Source of the DNA: Neocallimastix lanati (nom. inval.)
Taxonomy: Eukaryota > Neocallimastigomycota > Neocallimastigomycetes > Neocallimastigales > Neocallimastigaceae
Direction: 5' to 3'
Assembly: GCA_016946835.1 (NCBI GenBank)
Contig: JACVTC010000047.1
Location: 301,001-365,000 of the forward strand
DNA length: 64,000 bases
Shown here: piece after piece, positions 37,386 to 50,280 of the stretch
Position numbering within the stretch: position 1 is the stretch's first letter
How the letters are laid out: the number at the start of each line of letters is the position of its first letter
Translations under genes and position numbers: made by a program
Notes under the pieces: generated by a model
What the model was told of the DNA's origin: nothing
Seen by the model: the letters and a program-made list of their open reading frames with translations, nothing else
Database searches by the model: none

Positions 37386-37907
37386 ATGTTAATGAAACTC
37401 GGTGTTTCCGCTTTATTCATCACTTCTGCATGTGCAGCCTGTTGGTCTGAATCAAAGGGTAATTTACAAAATTTAATAGATAATATAATACTTTGATGTT
37501 GAAATTTTAATAATAATATTTATTTATATTAAAATAAAATTTTAGGATATTCATGTTGTAAGGAGACTACTATTGTCGTTTCTGAAGATTCTGATGGACA
37601 ATGGTAAATGTTATATATATTTATATATAAATAGGTAAAATTTAATTTAAAGATAAAAGTTAGTGTTTTAAAAAGATATTAACAAGTTAATTTAATTATT
37701 ATTAAAGGGGAATAGAAAATGGTAACTGGTGTGGTATTCCAAAAGAGGAACCAGGTAGTTCATGTTGGGCTGAATCTCAAGGATACAACTGTTGTCCACC
37801 TGGTACTAAAGCTGAATTTGTTGACAATTCTGGTTCTTGGTAAGTGTATAAAGAAATTCAAAATTTAGATTAAAAAGATGGAAAATATATATAAAGTGAT
37901 AATTATG

Positions 37908-37950
<43 letters not shown>

Positions 37951-39133
37951 AAAATATAAATATTAAAGGGGCGTTGTAAATAATGAATGGTGTGGTATTG
38001 TTGAAGATAAGCCTGTTCCAAAGACTTGCTGGAGTGAAAAACTTGGATTTCCATGTTGTACAACTACTACTAAAGTAGAATATACTGATTCTGATGGAAA
38101 ATGGGGTACTGAAAATGGTGAATGGTGTGGTCTTGACAATTCGGTTGTCATAACTACAGCAAGAAAAACCACTACAACTACTAGAAGAACCACGACAACT
38201 ACTAGAAGAACTACTACTGTTGCAAGAAGAGCTACCTATTCAGTTATTTACAAAGCTGAAAATAAGTTAGAATCTGGTTATGAAAATTGGGGTTGGGATT
38301 CTCAATTAACTTTCAAAGATAATGCCATGAAAGTGGTTGCTGATCCAAGATCCTATGGTGCAGTTTCAATAAAGAATATGAGAAAAGATTATGGAAAAGG
38401 TGGTTCAATTCGTTTTGATGTTAAATCAACTGGTAGAGTTAATGTTAGAGTTGAAAGTACTGATGAAAAAGAAAATATATTAATTGGTAATACTAATGGT
38501 GATGACAGTGACTTTAGAACCTACAAGTTTGATATTGATGTTAATGATTTCCCATATTCATTCGATCGTATTACCCTCGAAGATGGTTCTGGTAATGGTG
38601 ATCCATTCTACATTAGATACCTTATATATTCTACTGGTTCTGCTTCTGATTTTGTTGATCCAATTGATACTTCATACGTTCCACCAGTTACTACTAGAAA
38701 GCCAGTCTCTAGAGCTGTATACACTACCATCTTTAAGTCTGTTAGCAGTATGCCAAGTGGTTATGATAACTGAGGTTGGGGATGTAGAATTTCATACTCT
38801 GGTGGTGCTATGCTTATTATCCCAGAAAGTGGTGAATACGGTGCTCTTTCCCTTAAGAGGTTAAATAGCTACTTCAGAGGAGGTTCTATTCGTTTTGATA
38901 TGAAGAGTGAAGGAAAGGTGAATATCTTAGTTGAAAACAGTGATGATGATGAGAAGTTTAATGTTGCAACCATTGATCCAAGCGATACTTTCAAAACCTA
39001 CATCTTAGATGTAGACTTTGAAAAATTTGATCGTATTGATTTCCAAGATGCCAAGGGTACTGGTGACAGAATTTGGATTAAGAATCTTGTTCATTCTACT
39101 GGTTACGCTGATGATTTCGTTGATCCAATTTAA
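37386..39133 (+). pseudogene. Secreted triple-dockerin protein with duplicated C-terminal domain, interrupted by TGA
   Basis: Exons 37386-37458, 37546-37603, 37708-37839 and 37969-38773 give 355 residues before TGA at 38771-38773; the same frame stays open to TAA at 39131-39133, 475 residues in all if the TGA is crossed. A signal peptide (about 1-18) leads straight into three CBM10-like fungal dockerins at about 19-54, 63-98 and 108-143, each with CW-E--G--CC and WCG. Such dockerins bind fungal cohesins in scaffoldins of extracellular cellulosomes. A Thr/Arg linker (149-175) follows, then two homologous domains of about 145 residues, probably beta-sandwiches ([32 protein letters not shown]). 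I do not recognise their family; carbohydrate binding is a guess. The TGA falls in the second domain where the first has Trp (GYENWGWD), so it looks like a TGG-to-TGA nonsense change. The 355-residue product would still keep all dockerins and one full domain, so it may function. Confidence 0.88.
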
Positions 39134-39734
39134 ATTAAAAAAGATAATCTATAAAAATAATTATATATTAGAAATAAAATAAGGAAAAATATATATATAT
39201 ATAATAATATATTTATATATATATATATAGAAAGAATGATAAAAAAAAATATTATAATTAAAAAAAAATTAATCATTAAAAAAATTAAAAAATTAAAATA
39301 TCATAATAAAAAAATATCTAATAATAAAATTAAATAATAAAATTTAAAAATAAAGAATAAGCTTAAAAAATAATTTATTTTATTTATTTATTTATTTATT
39401 TATTTTTTTTTTGTGTTGTACTACCTCAAAATATTTTAATAATTTATTTTTTTTTTATTTTTTTATTTTATTTTATTTTATTTTTTTTTTTTTATTGTAT
39501 AAATTAAATATTAATAAAATTATATGATTAATATATAATCTTATTTATTATTATTTTTTTTTTATATTTTAGATTTAAAAATAAAATTTAATATTTATTA
39601 AATATAAATTAAATTAAAATTATCCATTTATCTATTTATTCCATTTATTTATTTATTTATTTTTTTGTATTTTTTTTTTTTATTAAAGATTAAGGTTTTA
39701 ATAGAAAAAAAAAAAAAAAAAAATTTCCATTTTC

Positions 39735-39812
39735 AACTCCAACTAAAAATCGAGAGAAATCAATTCTCCTCCTAAATATTATTTCTCTTTTAGTTTGAAG
39801 GAGATACCACAC
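39735..39812. repeat. Imperfect hairpin in a GC-elevated patch
   Basis: CTCCAACTAAAAATCGAGAGAAAT faces ATTTCTCTTTTAGTTTGAAGGAG, pairing over about 20 bases with small bulges. It is preceded by a poly-A run and followed by CCACACCCACA, unusual for this spacer. Confidence 0.5.
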
Positions 39813-39928
39813 CCACATTTTTCTACTTTATTTTATTAAAAAAAAAATTTTTTTTATTATTATTTATTTTATTATTATTATTAATTATTATTATTATTAT
39901 TATTATTATTTTTATTAATTAAATAGTA

Positions 39929-39962
<34 letters not shown>

Positions 39963-39998
39963 TATATATAATGGTCAACTCTTAATTATTTTATAACA

Positions 39999-40029
<31 letters not shown>

Positions 40030-40499
40030 TATTTAAAATAAAAATATAAGAAAAATATAATTATATAATAAATACAATTAATAAATGTTTATATATATAT
40101 AGGTCGATATTTTATTTTATTTCATTTTTTTATTTTTTTATTTTTTTAAAGATATGTTTAATATAGTTTAATTATATTTATATTGATTTTAATAATTATT
40201 TATTTTTCTATAAATTATTATTTTTATTTATTTTTATATATATATATACAATATATAATATATATTATTGTATTCTTAAATAATATGATAAAATTTTATT
40301 TTTTTTATTTCTTTATATTTTTAAATTTTTTATTTTTAATTTTAATTTTATTTTTTTTTATTTATTTTTTTTAAATTTAATTATATTTTATTTATTTCAT
40401 TTTTATTTTATTTTTTATTTACAATAAAAGTTTTAATTTTATTTTAATTTCTTTTTTCTTAATTAATTAAACGATTAATTTTCATTTTTAATTTTATGA

Positions 40500-40584
40500 T
40501 TTATTATTATTATTTATTATTTATTATTTATTATTTATTATTTATTATTTATTATTTATTATTTATTATTTATTATTTATTATT
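40500..40584. repeat. (TTATTAT)n seven-base array
   Basis: About 12 tandem copies of a TTATTAT-type heptamer, ending just before the VPS11 stop codon. Confidence 0.9.
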
Positions 40585-40591
40585 TTAATAT

Positions 40592-40839
40592 TTAATAGCC
40601 TGAGTTCATAGAAAAGAATGGATTCTTTGAAAAGTAAGATGTAATAGTGTCAAAATGATCATTTGAAGTTTCCAACTATATATATATATATATATATATA
40701 AAAAAAAAAGTATTAATAACATTAATAATAATAGCGGGATAGTAAATATAATTATATAATAATAAATTATATAACATTATTATTATTAAAATCATCATCA
40801 TCATCATCGTCATTATTATTATTATTATTATTATTATTG

Positions 40840-40885
<46 letters not shown>

Positions 40886-41802
40886 TTAAAAAAAAAAAAA
40901 AAAAAAAAAACTTTACCTGTTGATCCAAAATGTCTTGATTTACAATATTAGATTCTTGTAATTTAATGGCATCGATAATCATTTTATGCTCTGGAGCACA
41001 TTTTGGACAAGTATGATCATTTTCACCAAGACATCTTAAATGATAGGAATGTTTACAGAGGAAATGAATTGTTGGTAATTCTAATTGACGACCACAAGCT
41101 TCACATTTTGATACTTGGAATATAACATCACTTTATATATTCATTTTTTTTATTTTAATAAATATTAAAAAAAAAAAAAATTATTAATCTCAAAATTAAT
41201 TTTTTTTTTTTTTTTTTTTTTTTTAAAATTTAATTTAAATTCATTTATATACCCATTCTTTAAATTATCAATTTGTTGTCTCATTGCTTCTGTATCTTTT
41301 TTATAATTATTTATAATAGTTTGATTCTATATATATATATATTTTATTTATTATTTATTATAATTATAATAGTATATTTAATATTTAATTATAATTATGT
41401 ATAAATTATTATAATTAGTTATTATTAATAGTATATACCTCTTCAATTTCTTTTAATTCACTAATATTTCTACAAATATAATCTTTTACTGTTCCTATCG
41501 TAACTGATGAATTTTTGGATAAAATTTGAATTACTTCTAAAGGTGATAATATTTTTTTCTCATCAATTTTATTAAGAACTGTAATTAAATAGGTATGAAT
41601 ACAATTATCTCTTGAAGCGAAATATGATAATGCTAATGCCCAAAGACTTGGATCATGATCACTAAATTTTAATATATTTAGTTTATTTATATAATTATAT
41701 TTATATATATATATATTTATTATATTTAAATTATTATTAAATAGTAATAGTTATAATAATAATATGAGATAAAAAGTTTATGAAATATTATTATTAATAG
41801 AT

Positions 41803-41836
<34 letters not shown>

Positions 41837-42448
41837 ATTAAATTAAAAATAAAAATAAATTTGAACTTTCACATATATAAATATATTACCCATATTTATT
41901 ACATGTGGACAATATTTCTTCATAATTTTCATTATCAAAATAGTTTCGTATTATAGTAGTATATCTAGTTTAATTAAAAAAAAAAAAAATAATATATATA
42001 ATATATAAATAGAGATATAAATATATAGATAAATATATGAAGATATATAAATATATATTATTAAATATATATTAATAAATATATAATAATAATTAATAAT
42101 AATATATATTATTTCTTGTATTAAAAACTTACAAATTTAGTTTTTCGCTAAGGTAAAGAATACCTTTTTGGAAATTATAAGCTTTACATAATACTAAAGC
42201 ATGATCAATATCATAATTTGCCTATTTTTAAAATTAATATATATATATAAAGTACATACATACAAATATATATTAGAGTTATTTATTTATTTATTTATTT
42301 ATTAATATATATATATTTATACTTTATTTAAATTGATTTTAAATTACCTTTGGATTACATAATAAATCCATTATTTTTCCTTCTAATGGTTCCCATTTCA
42401 TTATACTATCATCTTCAGTATAATCTTCACTCTATATATTATATATTT

Positions 42449-42525
<77 letters not shown>

Positions 42526-43317
42526 TTTTATAATTTTAATAATATGTTATTTTTATCTTTTTATTATATATATATGTATATTATAAGATATATAAATATA
42601 TAAATATAAATAATAACCTTTTTAAATATTTCAGTAGTACCACTTAAATATAATTCTAAAAGAGTATTCCAAATAATTTGATTATCATTATCATTCATAT
42701 CTTCTTCAATAATGATATTATTTGAATTTTCATTAGCACTATTTAAACGTTTTTCTAAAACAGTTTCCAAAAAGGTAATACACCATTCCTTTTGATTAAT
42801 ATATAAATAAATAAAAGATTCAGCATTTGCCATTAATACATGTTTATTACTGGCATCAAAAGTTACTTGTGCATTTCCCTTAAGTTTTTCTTCCTCTAAT
42901 TTTGGAGAAATTGTTGTTGATAAATCAATAATATTATTTCTATTGAAACGGTCATCATCTAAATTGAAGTTGACTTGAGATTGGAAACTATGACTAATAT
43001 TTGAAATGGAGCTTGCGTTAATTTGGAAGGATTCTTCATTCTTTAATGCTGTTGCAGCATTAATTGATCCTATTATATTTATTCCATTATTAGTTATATT
43101 TTCTGGTTGGAATGGTGGAAATGATGATAAATGTGTTTGATTTGGATTTAAAGACATTTTTGATTTTTCATCTATTATTAAGTAATAATCATATTATATA
43201 TATATAAAGAATAAAAATAAATATAAATATAATTATTTATCATTACAATAATTTATTTATTTAAATTATTATTATTATTATTATTATTATCATTTTAATA
43301 CTAAATTTATTTATTTA

Positions 43318-43369
<52 letters not shown>

Positions 43370-43422
43370 TTTATCATCTTAATATTAAATTTATTTATTT
43401 ATTTATTTAATTTATTATTACT

Positions 43423-43468
<46 letters not shown>

Positions 43469-44969
43469 TTATAATATTTCTATTTCTATTTCTATTTTTA
43501 TTTTCTACTTCTATTTTCCATTTTTATTTTCCATTTCTATTTTCATTTTCATATATATATATATATTAATTAATTACACATCTTACCATCTATTGTTGAA
43601 TTATCATTATTTATTATAAAGGAAGTCATGTCTTGATTATTAATAGATGTTTCATTAACTTCATTTACCATTTTAGCAGTGGAAGTTCCATTTGTTTCCT
43701 TATTATTACCATTATTGCTATTACTATTATTTGTTTTAGAATTTTTATATTTTGAAACAACATGAGATAAAAGAGATTGACCATTATTTTTATTAATTCC
43801 TTCTTCATTAACATCTTCAAATTCTTTTTCATTTTCATCATCCCATCCAGTACAAAGTTTAATTAAAAGTTCAGTTGTATGTTCTGGAATATTCGTAACA
43901 AGTTTAATACCATACCTATTAATATTATTTTCTACAATTTTAAAGGGTAATTTATTCATATAGGATATTACATCATGATAATTATGAAGATCTTCTACTT
44001 GAATATTAATATATAAATCATAATATTTAAAGGCTTCGGCCAAATAAATTGCATGCTCGAAATAACCAGCTTGTCTACAAACATTAATAGCGGTATCAAC
44101 ATCAAAGTTAATATTCTTTTCTGATTTAATGAATTGATCCAAAGAATCTTCACTCTTTAATTTTGTATAACAATTAAGAAGAAGTGTTGTATGATCGGAA
44201 TTAGCCAGACCAGCTTCATGTAATGCTTGTAGATAAGAAGTTAAATTATGAATTCTTTGAGCATCTAAAAATTTTCTAATAACATAGGAAGGTTCCAACT
44301 GACCTATCGTATGTAAGTATTGTGTCATTGCATTATCAAAATCACTTTTTTCATAAAGCCAATCTCCATATCTTTTATAAATTTCAACCAAGGTACCATA
44401 ATCATATTCAGTATTATTAATAGTATTTTGAACTACTTGATTTTCCTTGGTTGATATTCCTTCTAGATTAAGATTTGGATTCGAGTTTGTACTAGAATAT
44501 TGTTGCTGAGAATTGACAATATTAATAGCTAAAGTATACATATTTCTTTTAAATAAAATATCTAACTTTGTTGAAAGATCAATTTCCTCTAAACGATACA
44601 TTTTTCTATCCCCTGTAAAGATAAACAAGGAACCCCATTCACTACAGATACAACGAATAGCACCCTTTTTTTCTACAAATTTAGAATTAATATCATTTTG
44701 ATCTTCACGAATAAAATCTTCAGTGAAAGACTCTGTATAGGCAATATATTTATTCTTTAAATCATAAATAGTAATACTCATTGTTTTTTCATTTTGAGTT
44801 GGATCGTGTTTATTGAATTGACTATCATCTGCATTTTTATATTTATTTAATTTATCATAGGAAACAATAACTAAATAATTTCTATACCATAAAAGTTGAT
44901 ATTTTTCACCTATCAATATATATATGTAATTATTATTTATATGAATATTAATAATTATATATATATATA

Positions 44970-45012
<43 letters not shown>

Positions 45013-45398
45013 CTTTTTTTTCTTTATTATTAATTTTTTTTTTTATTAATACAATTGTTATTATTATTATTAATTATTCTTTTTTTTTTTCTTTATTATT
45101 AATTTTTTTTTATTAATACAATTATTATTATTATTATTATTATTATTATTTAAATGTTAAATATTCAGTATTACAATCAATAATTGAACATGGTCCTCTT
45201 CCTTCTGAATTATAAAAATATACGGCCTAATTAAATTAAATTAATAATTATTAAAGTAATAATAATAAATTTATTTATTTATTAATTTTTATTTTTATTT
45301 TTTTTTTTTTTGTTAATTATTAATTTAAATATCAATAATTTACATTATAAATATATATATATATAATATATATTTATATTTAAATTTTTTATTTTATA

Positions 45399-45459
<61 letters not shown>

Positions 45460-47054
45460 TAATTATAAAATAAAAAAAAAAAATTACCTCATTTTTTCCA
45501 ATAATTAAATCAGAAAATGGATCATGGAAGTTAATAACCGAACAACCGACATTACAACCTTGTTCATCAATTAATTTCTATAAAAAATTTTATGATAATA
45601 TATATATATATAATAATATATTTATTAATAACTGAAATTAACATTTTTACATTAAAAATAATTTTTAATAATATAAATAATATAAATAATATATATGTAA
45701 GCTAGAGCAATCAATAATATGATATTAACCTTATAATCCTTAACGAGGGTATTATATAAATATATTGATGAATTTGTAACTATATAAAGTAAAGTTTGTT
45801 TTCCTTCTTCTTTAAATCCTAAACCTTTGTTATTATTATTATTATTATTATTATTGTTGTATAAAATATTTAAATATTTTAATATAAATATAAATATATA
45901 TATTATATCTTTATCTTTTTCAATTATTTTTTCAATTATTTATATATATTATTATATAATAAATTAAAAATAAATAAAGAAATAAATAAAATTACCAGTA
46001 ACAGCTCCCTTTCCTTCATGAATAATTCTAGTTTTGGTGAATCTATCTCTCAATATATCACCCCTCATTAAAATAACAGTTCCATTTTCTAAACCAATAG
46101 CCATTTGAGACATTGAATCTAAAATAGCAATGGAAGTAACCTTTAATTTAAATATTGATAAAATTTTCAATAATAATCACAACAATCAAAATATATAATA
46201 AATAATAAATAATAAATTATTAATAAAAAATAAATAAATAAAAAAATAATATAAATATAATATTTATAGAGAATATTATTTAATAGTTAATAATTTTATT
46301 AATAAATAATTATAATTAAATAATTAATATATTTATATTATATTTATATTATATATATAACATAATAATATAATAGTTCGTTTTATTAATTTAATATTTA
46401 CGGGACTAATTTTTCCTGCATGATTCACTTTAATAGTACGAAGACAAACAGGACTTTTTGTATTTTTATTCATTTTATCCAAGTTCCATACTTTAATATT
46501 TGGTACTGAAGACTCATCTTCCTATTAAATAAATATATATATATATAAAAGTTATTTTAATATATATATATAGATAAAATAATAATAATAATGTTATTAA
46601 TATTGATGTTGATATTATTGATTCTATATACTTTATTTTTATTTTTATTTTTATTATTGTTATTGTTATTGATATTCTTATTCTTTTTTTTATTTTTATA
46701 CTGTTATTTTTTTTTTTTGTTTATTTGTTTGCTTTATCTTCAACCTACCCCAACTGAAATAAGTATATTTTTATATTTCATAATTTTAACTTGAGTAATA
46801 GAAGAAGGATGAGCTGGATAAGAATAATTTAAATTTAAAGAATAATTGACCAAAGTAATTAAACCTGCAGAATGTATATATTTGTTAAAGACCAATAACA
46901 TCTTACATATTATTAAATTTATAAATATTTTTTATATTAATTTTATTATTTTATTTTTATGTTTATTTTTCTTTATATTTATTATTTATTATTATTTATC
47001 TTTATATTGCTGTATTTTATATATATTTATTTTTATATTTATATTGTTTTTATT

Positions 47055-47085
<31 letters not shown>

Positions 47086-47589
47086 ATTATCATTATTTCT
47101 TAGTGTTATAAATAATTTTGTTGAATAATTATGTATTATCAATAATATATATATATATATTTTAAAAAAAAGACAAATTCATTTAAAATTTTTAAAAATT
47201 ATAATTTTACTTTTTTTTTTTTTAATAATAATAATTAAAAAAAGGATATCTCCAAAAATTAAATGTCCTCTTCCATTAGTCCAAGAAGTAATATCCATAT
47301 TCTTAAATAAAAGATAAAATAAACAAATGATTTATTGATTTATTTTTATTTTATTTTATTTATTTATTTATTTTTTTTTTTTTTAGTATCATTGTCATGA
47401 ATAATTGAATTGTTTATTGTTTTAATTAATATTAATGAAAAAATACGAAATTTCGAATTTTATATATAAACATAAATATATTTTTCCAGTTGATATTGAA
47501 ATAAGAAAATAATAATAATAATAATAAATATTATTATTTATATTATGTATATTATTAAATTGAAAGGAATGAATTTCATTTCAATAGTG

Positions 47590-47620
<31 letters not shown>

Positions 47621-47886
47621 AGGTTTATTCATTTTAATAATAATAAAATTATAATTATAATAAATAAAATATTAAAATAGAAAAAAATAATAATAATAAT
47701 AATAAAAAAAAAAAAATAAAAAATAAATATTTAGTATATTTTTGTTATATTTTTCTAATTATTTATTAGTATTATTTAATAATAAACCTGAAGCCATTTT
47801 GGTGATCTTGATCTCTCAATTGGATCGTAAATTTGTTCTTTTTCAAAAAAATTAAACTGTCTCCATTGCAATTGAGCTTTCATCAT
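40592..47886 (-). CDS. VPS11: Vacuolar sorting protein VPS11 (HOPS/CORVET core subunit), 17 exons
   Basis: Exons from the 5' end: 47788-47886, 47250-47301, 46749-46873, 46402-46521, 45996-46140, 45730-45824, 45488-45577, 45175-45226, 43587-44909, 42618-43171, 42348-42431, 42133-42221, 41890-41964, 41439-41661, 41253-41326, 40917-41130 and 40592-40675, giving 1165 residues. The N-terminal half is the WD40-like beta-propeller (ILISVGEDES, KVWNLDK, GDILRDRFTKT). The middle is the alpha-solenoid/CHCR region, with the highly conserved LEPSYVIRKFLDAQRIHNLT and DHTTLLLNCYTKL. The C terminus has a RING-H2 at about 1076-1111 (C1076, C1079, C1092, H1094, H1097, C1100, C1108, C1111). VPS11 is a core of the HOPS and CORVET tethers for endosome and vacuole fusion. 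An Asn/Ser-rich insert at about 650-740 spans the exon 9/10 junction. Fifteen introns are GT-AG; intron 2 appears to be AT-AC (see its entry). The ATG at 47886 is followed by a second ATG. Confidence 0.95.
45001..45135. repeat. Twofold duplication inside a VPS11 intron
   Basis: TTATTAATTATTCTTTTTTT, CTTTATTATTAATTTTTTTT, ATTAATACAATT occurs twice, lying in the intron between exons 8 and 9 (44910-45174). Confidence 0.85.
46874..47249 (-). other. U12-type AT-AC intron in VPS11 (intron 2)
   Basis: On the minus strand the exon ends ..TTTGGAG and the intron begins ATATCCTTTTTTT, an exact match to the U12 5' splice-site consensus (RTATCCTT). It ends TCTTTAACAAATATATAC; TCTTTAAC resembles the U12 branch-site consensus (TTCCTTAAC), its branch A sits 11 bases before the terminal AC, and there is no need for a polypyrimidine tract. 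Splicing joins G to AT, giving IFGDSAGLITLV, exactly the frame and conserved GD..G pattern expected for the VPS11 propeller. No GT donor lies close after exon 2; the first GT-like site would add an I/K-rich low-complexity peptide and no acceptor fits it as well. Confidence 0.85.
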
Positions 47887-47893
47887 TTTGAAG

Positions 47894-47952
<59 letters not shown>

Positions 47953-48827
47953 GAATTTATTATTATTATTATTATTTCGATTGAATAATAACTAGAAATA
48001 GTTATTTTTAAAGTTTTTTAATAAAAAAAAAAAAAAAAAAAGAAAAGCAAATTAAAAATTATTGTTTTTTATCTATTTTTTTTATTGTTATTATTGTTAT
48101 TATTATTTATAATTATTAAGCTATTCCTTTTTTTTTTTTTAAAAAAAAAAAAAATATTATTATTTTTCCTTTTTTTTTTTTTTTTGAAATTTAAATGTAG
48201 TTTTAAACTACATTTATGTTTAATAGTTAAATAGAGTAAATAAATAATTAAAATAATTAAAAAAAATATTAATTAATAATTAATAATTAATATATTATTA
48301 AAAAAAAATAATAATATAATAAAGTTTAACAATTAATGAAATTATACAAATAAAATTTTTTATCTTTTTGGAAAATGAACAAAATAATTTCCAAAAAAAA
48401 AAAAAAATTAGTAAAATCATACATAAAACCAACATTATATACTCTGCCCATTTTATCACTTTTAATAATAAATATTAAAAATATATGTTAATATACTAAT
48501 AAATAAATAAATAAAAAACATATTGAGATATTAATATAAAAATTTTTTTTAAAAAAAAAAATACTAATAAATTATATTTTTATTTTGTTATAATTATTTT
48601 TAATGATATTTTAATTTAAAATTTTTTAGAATAACTTGCGCAGTAATTACTACGGTATTTCTTAAAAAAAATTTTTTTCCTAATACTTATAAATTAATAA
48701 AACATGTTAACATAATATACTATATTTTATACTATTTTCTATTAATTAAAAATATTTATTATTATTATTAATTATTATAATTAGTTTTTTTTTTTTTTTT
48801 ATTAACAGTTACAATTTTTATTATTAT

Positions 48828-49142
<315 letters not shown>

Positions 49143-49499
49143 TTCTTAAATATATGCTTTTTTTTTTTTAAAAAAAAAATATAATGTATATTTGTATTTT
49201 TAATTAATTTAAAATTAAGAAAAAAAACAAGTCTTTTTTTTTTTTTTTAACTAAATATTTTTTCAATTATATATGTATGAAATATTGATATTCTACCTCT
49301 CTTGATTTTCTTTCTTTTTACATCTACACTATATTTAACTATATTTAATTAAATATTTTACTATATTTTCATTTTAATTTTGAAAAATATTAACGAAAAC
49401 AATGCTTCATAAAAAAGTATATTTTACTAAAATCTATCTAATTTATTTATTTACTTTTATCATTTCCAAAATTATAATTAAAAAATTAAATATTTTAAT

Positions 49500-49553
49500 C
49501 TCTTTAATAAAGCACTGGAAGTGTATTCTCTTCTTAGTCTAAAAAAAAAAAAA
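49500..49553 (+). mobile_element. Probable LINE 3' tail fragment
   Basis: AATAAAGCACTGGAAGTGTA then TTCTCTTCTTAGTCT plus poly-A resembles the 3' end of the intact LINE (AATAAAG, TTCTCTAAGTCT, poly-A) and the tail at 6436-6485 (GAAGTGTATCTCTTCCT, poly-A). It would be an extremely 5'-truncated copy. Confidence 0.5.
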
Positions 49554-49685
49554 ATGTCTAGAAATAAACTTTATTTAATAATATTTTATTAAAAAAAAAA
49601 TAATAAATTAATTTTTTTATGTACATTTTTCATTATTTTTATACAATAAAAAATTACAAAGTACTATTAATTGATATTAATATAT

Positions 49686-49689
<4 letters not shown>

Positions 49690-49716
<27 letters not shown>

Positions 49717-49827
49717 GTTTTGTTTTGTTTTTTACATTAATATTAAAAAAAATTTAACATTATGAATTTCGAAGGACGAAATGACCTCTAACTCTTCCCA
49801 TTCATTAATGATAAACTCCATGTAGAT

Positions 49828-49872
<45 letters not shown>

Positions 49873-50280
49873 TCATTCGAATCTATATCAAAAATATCTT
49901 CATATACTGTATTTCCACCAAGAAGGAAAGAGATACAGTACATAAAAAATTAATATTACACATTAAAATCTTTTTCTTTATCATCAGGTATGTTCAATGA
50001 TTTCTCATGAACCATCATAGAAAAAGATTATAAAAAAAAAAAAAAAAAATTTCATTAACAAATTGTGGTCTAAATTCTTTAAATTTTAGGACATAAAAGT
50101 ATCCAAGACGTAAAACTAGGTATGCCATTACTTTCACCACAACAGGAACAGCATATTGGGCAATCTTCTGATACCAATTTACATTTTAACATAAGGTTTA
50201 ACATCAATTTAATTTGAATTGCCGTTTAATTCATCCAATCCAAAATAAAAAAAAAAAAAAAAAAAAAAGAGAGAAAATGT
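49690..50280 (-). mobile_element. Decayed LINE 3'-end copy on the minus strand
   Basis: Read on the minus strand from 50280 down: about 50160-50080 gives SEDCPICCSCCGES followed by a GIPSF and WI..C pattern, matching the intact element's zinc-knuckle region; about 49945-49895 gives FLLGGNTVYEDIF, the LLGG block; about 49815-49770 gives FIINEWEELEVIS, matching VIIEEWEKLEAIA at the intact C terminus. A poly-T run at 49690-49716 is the poly-A tail. The spacing is compressed, with internal A-run expansions (49827-49870, 50031-50049, 50250-50268). Stops and gaps make it non-functional. Confidence 0.85.

Larger units (their letters stand above)
39134..40591. other. A/T-rich spacer between convergent genes
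   Basis: It lies between the dockerin gene (+) and the 3' end of VPS11 (-). It contains poly-A/T tracts, an imperfect hairpin near 39735-39812 (CTCC..AACTAAAA against TTTTAGTTTGAAGGAG) directly after a poly-A run, AT dinucleotide runs (40005-40032), and a seven-base TTATTAT array (40500-40584). No gene is visible. Confidence 0.6.

Noticed and set aside
40767-40982. Asn-rich open frame as a separate gene
   Set aside because: It is the end of VPS11 exon 16 running into the TTA-repeat intron on the minus strand.
45130-45174. Extending VPS11 exon 8 through NTEYLTF to the TAA
   Set aside because: A GTAATA donor at 45174 joins in frame to the next exon (IID-C-EKYQLLW), matching the conserved VPS11 sequence; the longer reading has no donor.
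47200-47249. A conventional GT donor for VPS11 exon 2 after the A run near 47210
   Set aside because: It would add an I/K-only peptide and needs an acceptor that restores GLITLV; the AT-AC solution needs no extra residues and matches U12 signals.
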